In this document: positions 6,128 to 7,839 of the stretch, in pieces
How positions within the stretch are numbered: the stretch's first letter is position 1
Layout of the letters: each line of letters starts with the position of its first letter
Source of the DNA: Spirochaeta sp.
GTDB lineage: Bacteria > Spirochaetota > Spirochaetia > DSM-27196 > Alkalispirochaetaceae
Assembly: GCA_007117185.1 (NCBI GenBank)
Contig: SKHA01000386.1
Span: forward strand, 1-7,839
DNA: 7,839 nucleotides
Direction: 5' to 3'
Notes under the pieces: generated by a model
Database searches by the model: none
What the model saw: only the letters and a program-made list of their open reading frames with translations
Told to the model about the DNA's origin: nothing
Position numbers and translations under genes: made by a program

Positions 6128-7312
6128 ATGATACCCGCGGGTGTTGCCATCTCATTTCTTACCTTTTTCGCTCTGGGTCTGCCGGATGGACTGCTTGGGG
6201 TTGCCTGGCCGAGCCTGCGAAGTGCCTTCGGGCAACCTGTCGGAGCGATCGCCGGGTTGCTGTCGGCTGGGTCACTCGGCTATTTCCTCTCAAGCACATC
6301 CATCGGCCGCATTCTGCGGCAGGTTCCGTTGTCGGCGGTACTGATCGCCGGATCCCTGGGAATCGGTTTGGGGCTGGCGACGGTAGCGACAGCTCCGTGG
6401 TGGTGGCTGCTGCTGCCGGGGTACGTTCTTATCGGTGCCGGGGGAGGCCTGGTGGACGCCGGTTTCAACGCCTACGCCGCAGAGCATTTCAGCGCGACAA
6501 CAATGAACTGGATGCACGCCAGCTTCGGGGTGGGCGCCACCGTCGGCCCGCCTGTGATGACCGCATCCCTCGTTCAAGCGGGAACCTGGCGACCGGCCTA
6601 CGCCGGAGCGGCGCTCTTCCTTGCTTTCACGGCTTTTTTCCTGTTTCGCCTCCGGGGGCGACTGGTGACGGCGGTCCGCCGGGAGACTGCAGCCATCGCC
6701 GTCGGGACGCAGGAAGACGTGGCGGAGCTGAAGCTCCGGTCGGATCCGAAGGTTAAGCAACAGATGAAGGCGAAGGCGCCGGTTGTCTGGGGTGGCGTGG
6801 CGATCTTCTTCTTCTACACCGGCGTTGAGGTCGCCGCGGGGCAGCTCGGTTTTACCCTGCTGGTGGAAGCCCGGGGGGTCAACCCGGTGACTGCTGGTTT
6901 CTGGGTAAGCGTCTTCTGGTTTTCTCTCACCGGTGGACGGTTCCTGCTGGGGCCCCTGGCTCACCGCCTGGGCGTCTCCGTAGTTCTTAATGGGGCGTTC
7001 GTACTGGCCGTCGTGGCGGCGGCGCTTCTGGCCATGGGAGTCTCGCCCCTTCTGGACGGGCTGGCCCTGGGGTTGCTGGGCTTCGCCCTGGCTCCGATCT
7101 TTCCCCTGATGGTCCTGGAGACCCCGCGACGGGTTGGTCCGACCCGGGCAAACGACGTGATCGGCTACCAGATGGGGGCCACCACCCTGGGGGTGATGGT
7201 GCTGGCCGGGGGTGGAGGGCTGCTGGCCGGGGCGGTGGGGGTGGCTGTTATCGGACCGTACATTCTGGTTTTGACGCTGTTGTGCGCCGGCTTGTACGCT
7301 GCGTTGGTGTAG
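6128..7312 (+). CDS. MFS transporter, FucP-like family
   Basis: This 394-residue protein has about 12 membrane helices in two halves, joined by a charged cytosolic loop at about residues 175-218. Signatures of the FucP-like MFS group are LGLPDGLLGVAWPSLRSAFG (residues 16-35), GSLGYFLSS (48-56), GAGGGLVDAGFNAYAA (103-118) and MNWMHASFGVGATVGP (126-141). Family members are mostly proton-linked sugar transporters, but the substrate cannot be read here. ATG 6128 is preceded by AGGA at 6115-6118, and the first helix starts almost at residue 3. The frame is open farther upstream into the preceding gene, but that stretch is not membrane-like. It sits 25 bases after the DHOD-like gene, so the two may be transcribed together. 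No functional link to the Rnf genes is evident. Confidence 0.87.
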   Translation: MIPAGVAISFLTFFALGLPDGLLGVAWPSLRSAFGQPVGAIAGLLSAGSLGYFLSSTSIGRILRQVPLSAVLIAGSLGIGLGLATVATAPWWWLLLPGYVLIGAGGGLVDAGFNAYAAEHFSATTMNWMHASFGVGATVGPPVMTASLVQAGTWRPAYAGAALFLAFTAFFLFRLRGRLVTAVRRETAAIAVGTQEDVAELKLRSDPKVKQQMKAKAPVVWGGVAIFFFYTGVEVAAGQLGFTLLVEARGVNPVTAGFWVSVFWFSLTGGRFLLGPLAHRLGVSVVLNGAFVLAVVAAALLAMGVSPLLDGLALGLLGFALAPIFPLMVLETPRRVGPTRANDVIGYQMGATTLGVMVLAGGGGLLAGAVGVAVIGPYILVLTLLCAGLYAALV

Positions 7313-7348
7313 CCGTCCCGATGGTGAGCGTGCTAAAACGAGACGGTG

Positions 7349-7839
7349 ATGACTGACGATATCAAACAGATCCTCCTGGCCCGGGTCTACGATGTGGCGA
7401 TCGAGTCACCTCTGACTGCGGCGGCCAAACTCTCTGCTGCCAGCGGCGCGGCAGTCTACCTGAAGCGGGAGGATCTGCAACCCATTCATTCCTTCAAGCT
7501 GCGCGGCGCCTACAACTGCCTGGTACACATGGCCCCGGATGCACGCCGCAAGGGGGTTATCGCTGCCAGCGCCGGTAACCACGCCCAGGGGGTGGCCCTG
7601 GCGGCGAACCGCCTCGGGGTTACCGCGACGATCGTTATGCCAAGGACCACCCCGTCCATCAAGGTGGAGGCGGTGCGCAGCCACGGCGCATCGGTCGTTC
7701 TGACTGGAGACAGTTTCAGCGATGCCTACGCTCACGCCCTGACGTTACAGAAGGAAACCGGGGCCACCTTCATGCACCCCTTCGACGACCCGCTGGTGAT
7801 CGCCGGGCAGGGGACGATCGGCCGGGAGATCCTGGAGCA
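7349..7839 (+). CDS. ilvA: threonine dehydratase (threonine ammonia-lyase), 3' end missing
   Basis: The first 163 codons are present and the frame is open to the window end. The enzyme is PLP-dependent and deaminates L-threonine to 2-oxobutanoate, the first step toward isoleucine. Visible motifs are LKREDLQPIHSFKLRGAYN (residues 38-56), with Lys50 as the PLP Schiff-base lysine, SAGNHAQG (74-81), VMPRTTPSIKVEAVRSHGA (96-114) and PFDDPLVIAGQGTIG (144-158). The QPIHSFKLRGAYN form is closest to biosynthetic IlvA, but the C-terminal ACT regulatory region that would separate it from shorter catabolic enzymes lies outside the window. ATG 7349 has only a weak Shine-Dalgarno sequence and lies 36 bases after the transporter stop. 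No terminator is visible in that gap, so read-through from upstream is possible. Confidence 0.93.
   Translation, partial: MTDDIKQILLARVYDVAIESPLTAAAKLSAASGAAVYLKREDLQPIHSFKLRGAYNCLVHMAPDARRKGVIAASAGNHAQGVALAANRLGVTATIVMPRTTPSIKVEAVRSHGASVVLTGDSFSDAYAHALTLQKETGATFMHPFDDPLVIAGQGTIGREILE

Noticed and set aside
7313..7348. Weak CCGTC / GACGG inverted repeat before ilvA as a terminator, and an 11-codon frame from ATG 7321
   Set aside because: The 5-base arms are 24 bases apart with no T run, so this is not a credible terminator. The mini-frame has no Shine-Dalgarno sequence.

Overview
This is a GC-rich, densely coded bacterial window (about 60% G+C by eye). All seven genes run on the + strand and are separated by 70 bases or less, so it looks like one long co-directional transcription unit or two adjoining ones. 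No tRNA, rRNA, CRISPR array, insertion sequence, clear promoter or clear terminator is visible. The gene set (an Rnf operon in C-DG-E-A order, multi-flavin proteins and a DHOD-like gene) would suit an anaerobic or fermentative bacterium. A GC-rich spirochaete is my guess, but nothing in the window proves the taxon.

Layout: (1) 1-876, the 3' part of a gene for a probable extracytosolic FMN-binding protein, its 5' end outside the window. (2) 881-5048, an Rnf-type membrane redox complex: rnfC, a fused rnfD-rnfG with an extra C-terminal FMN-binding domain, rnfE and rnfA, with very short gaps or an ATGA overlap. (3) 5119-6102, a dihydroorotate-dehydrogenase-like flavoprotein without the class 1 catalytic cysteine. 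(4) 6128-7312, a 12-helix MFS transporter of the FucP-like type. (5) 7349 to the end, the 5' part of ilvA (threonine dehydratase).

The notable part is the Rnf module. RnfC is orthodox, with two 4Fe-4S motifs. RnfE and RnfA contain no cysteine at all, although normal Rnf/Nqr complexes use two cysteines from each of these subunits to hold an intramembrane iron-sulfur cluster. No rnfB, the usual ferredoxin-side subunit, follows rnfA. In contrast, potential covalent flavin sites are in excess: Dxx[S/T/A][G/A]AT-like motifs occur once in the RnfD part, once in the RnfG part and once in an added third domain of the fusion, and two occur in tandem in the upstream protein. My inference is a divergent Rnf-like complex in which flavins, rather than the RnfB and RnfA/E iron-sulfur clusters, carry electrons between cytosolic NADH or a related donor and the outer face of the membrane. 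The chemistry, direction and partners cannot be settled from the sequence. Flavinylation would need an ApbE-type transferase, which is not in this window.
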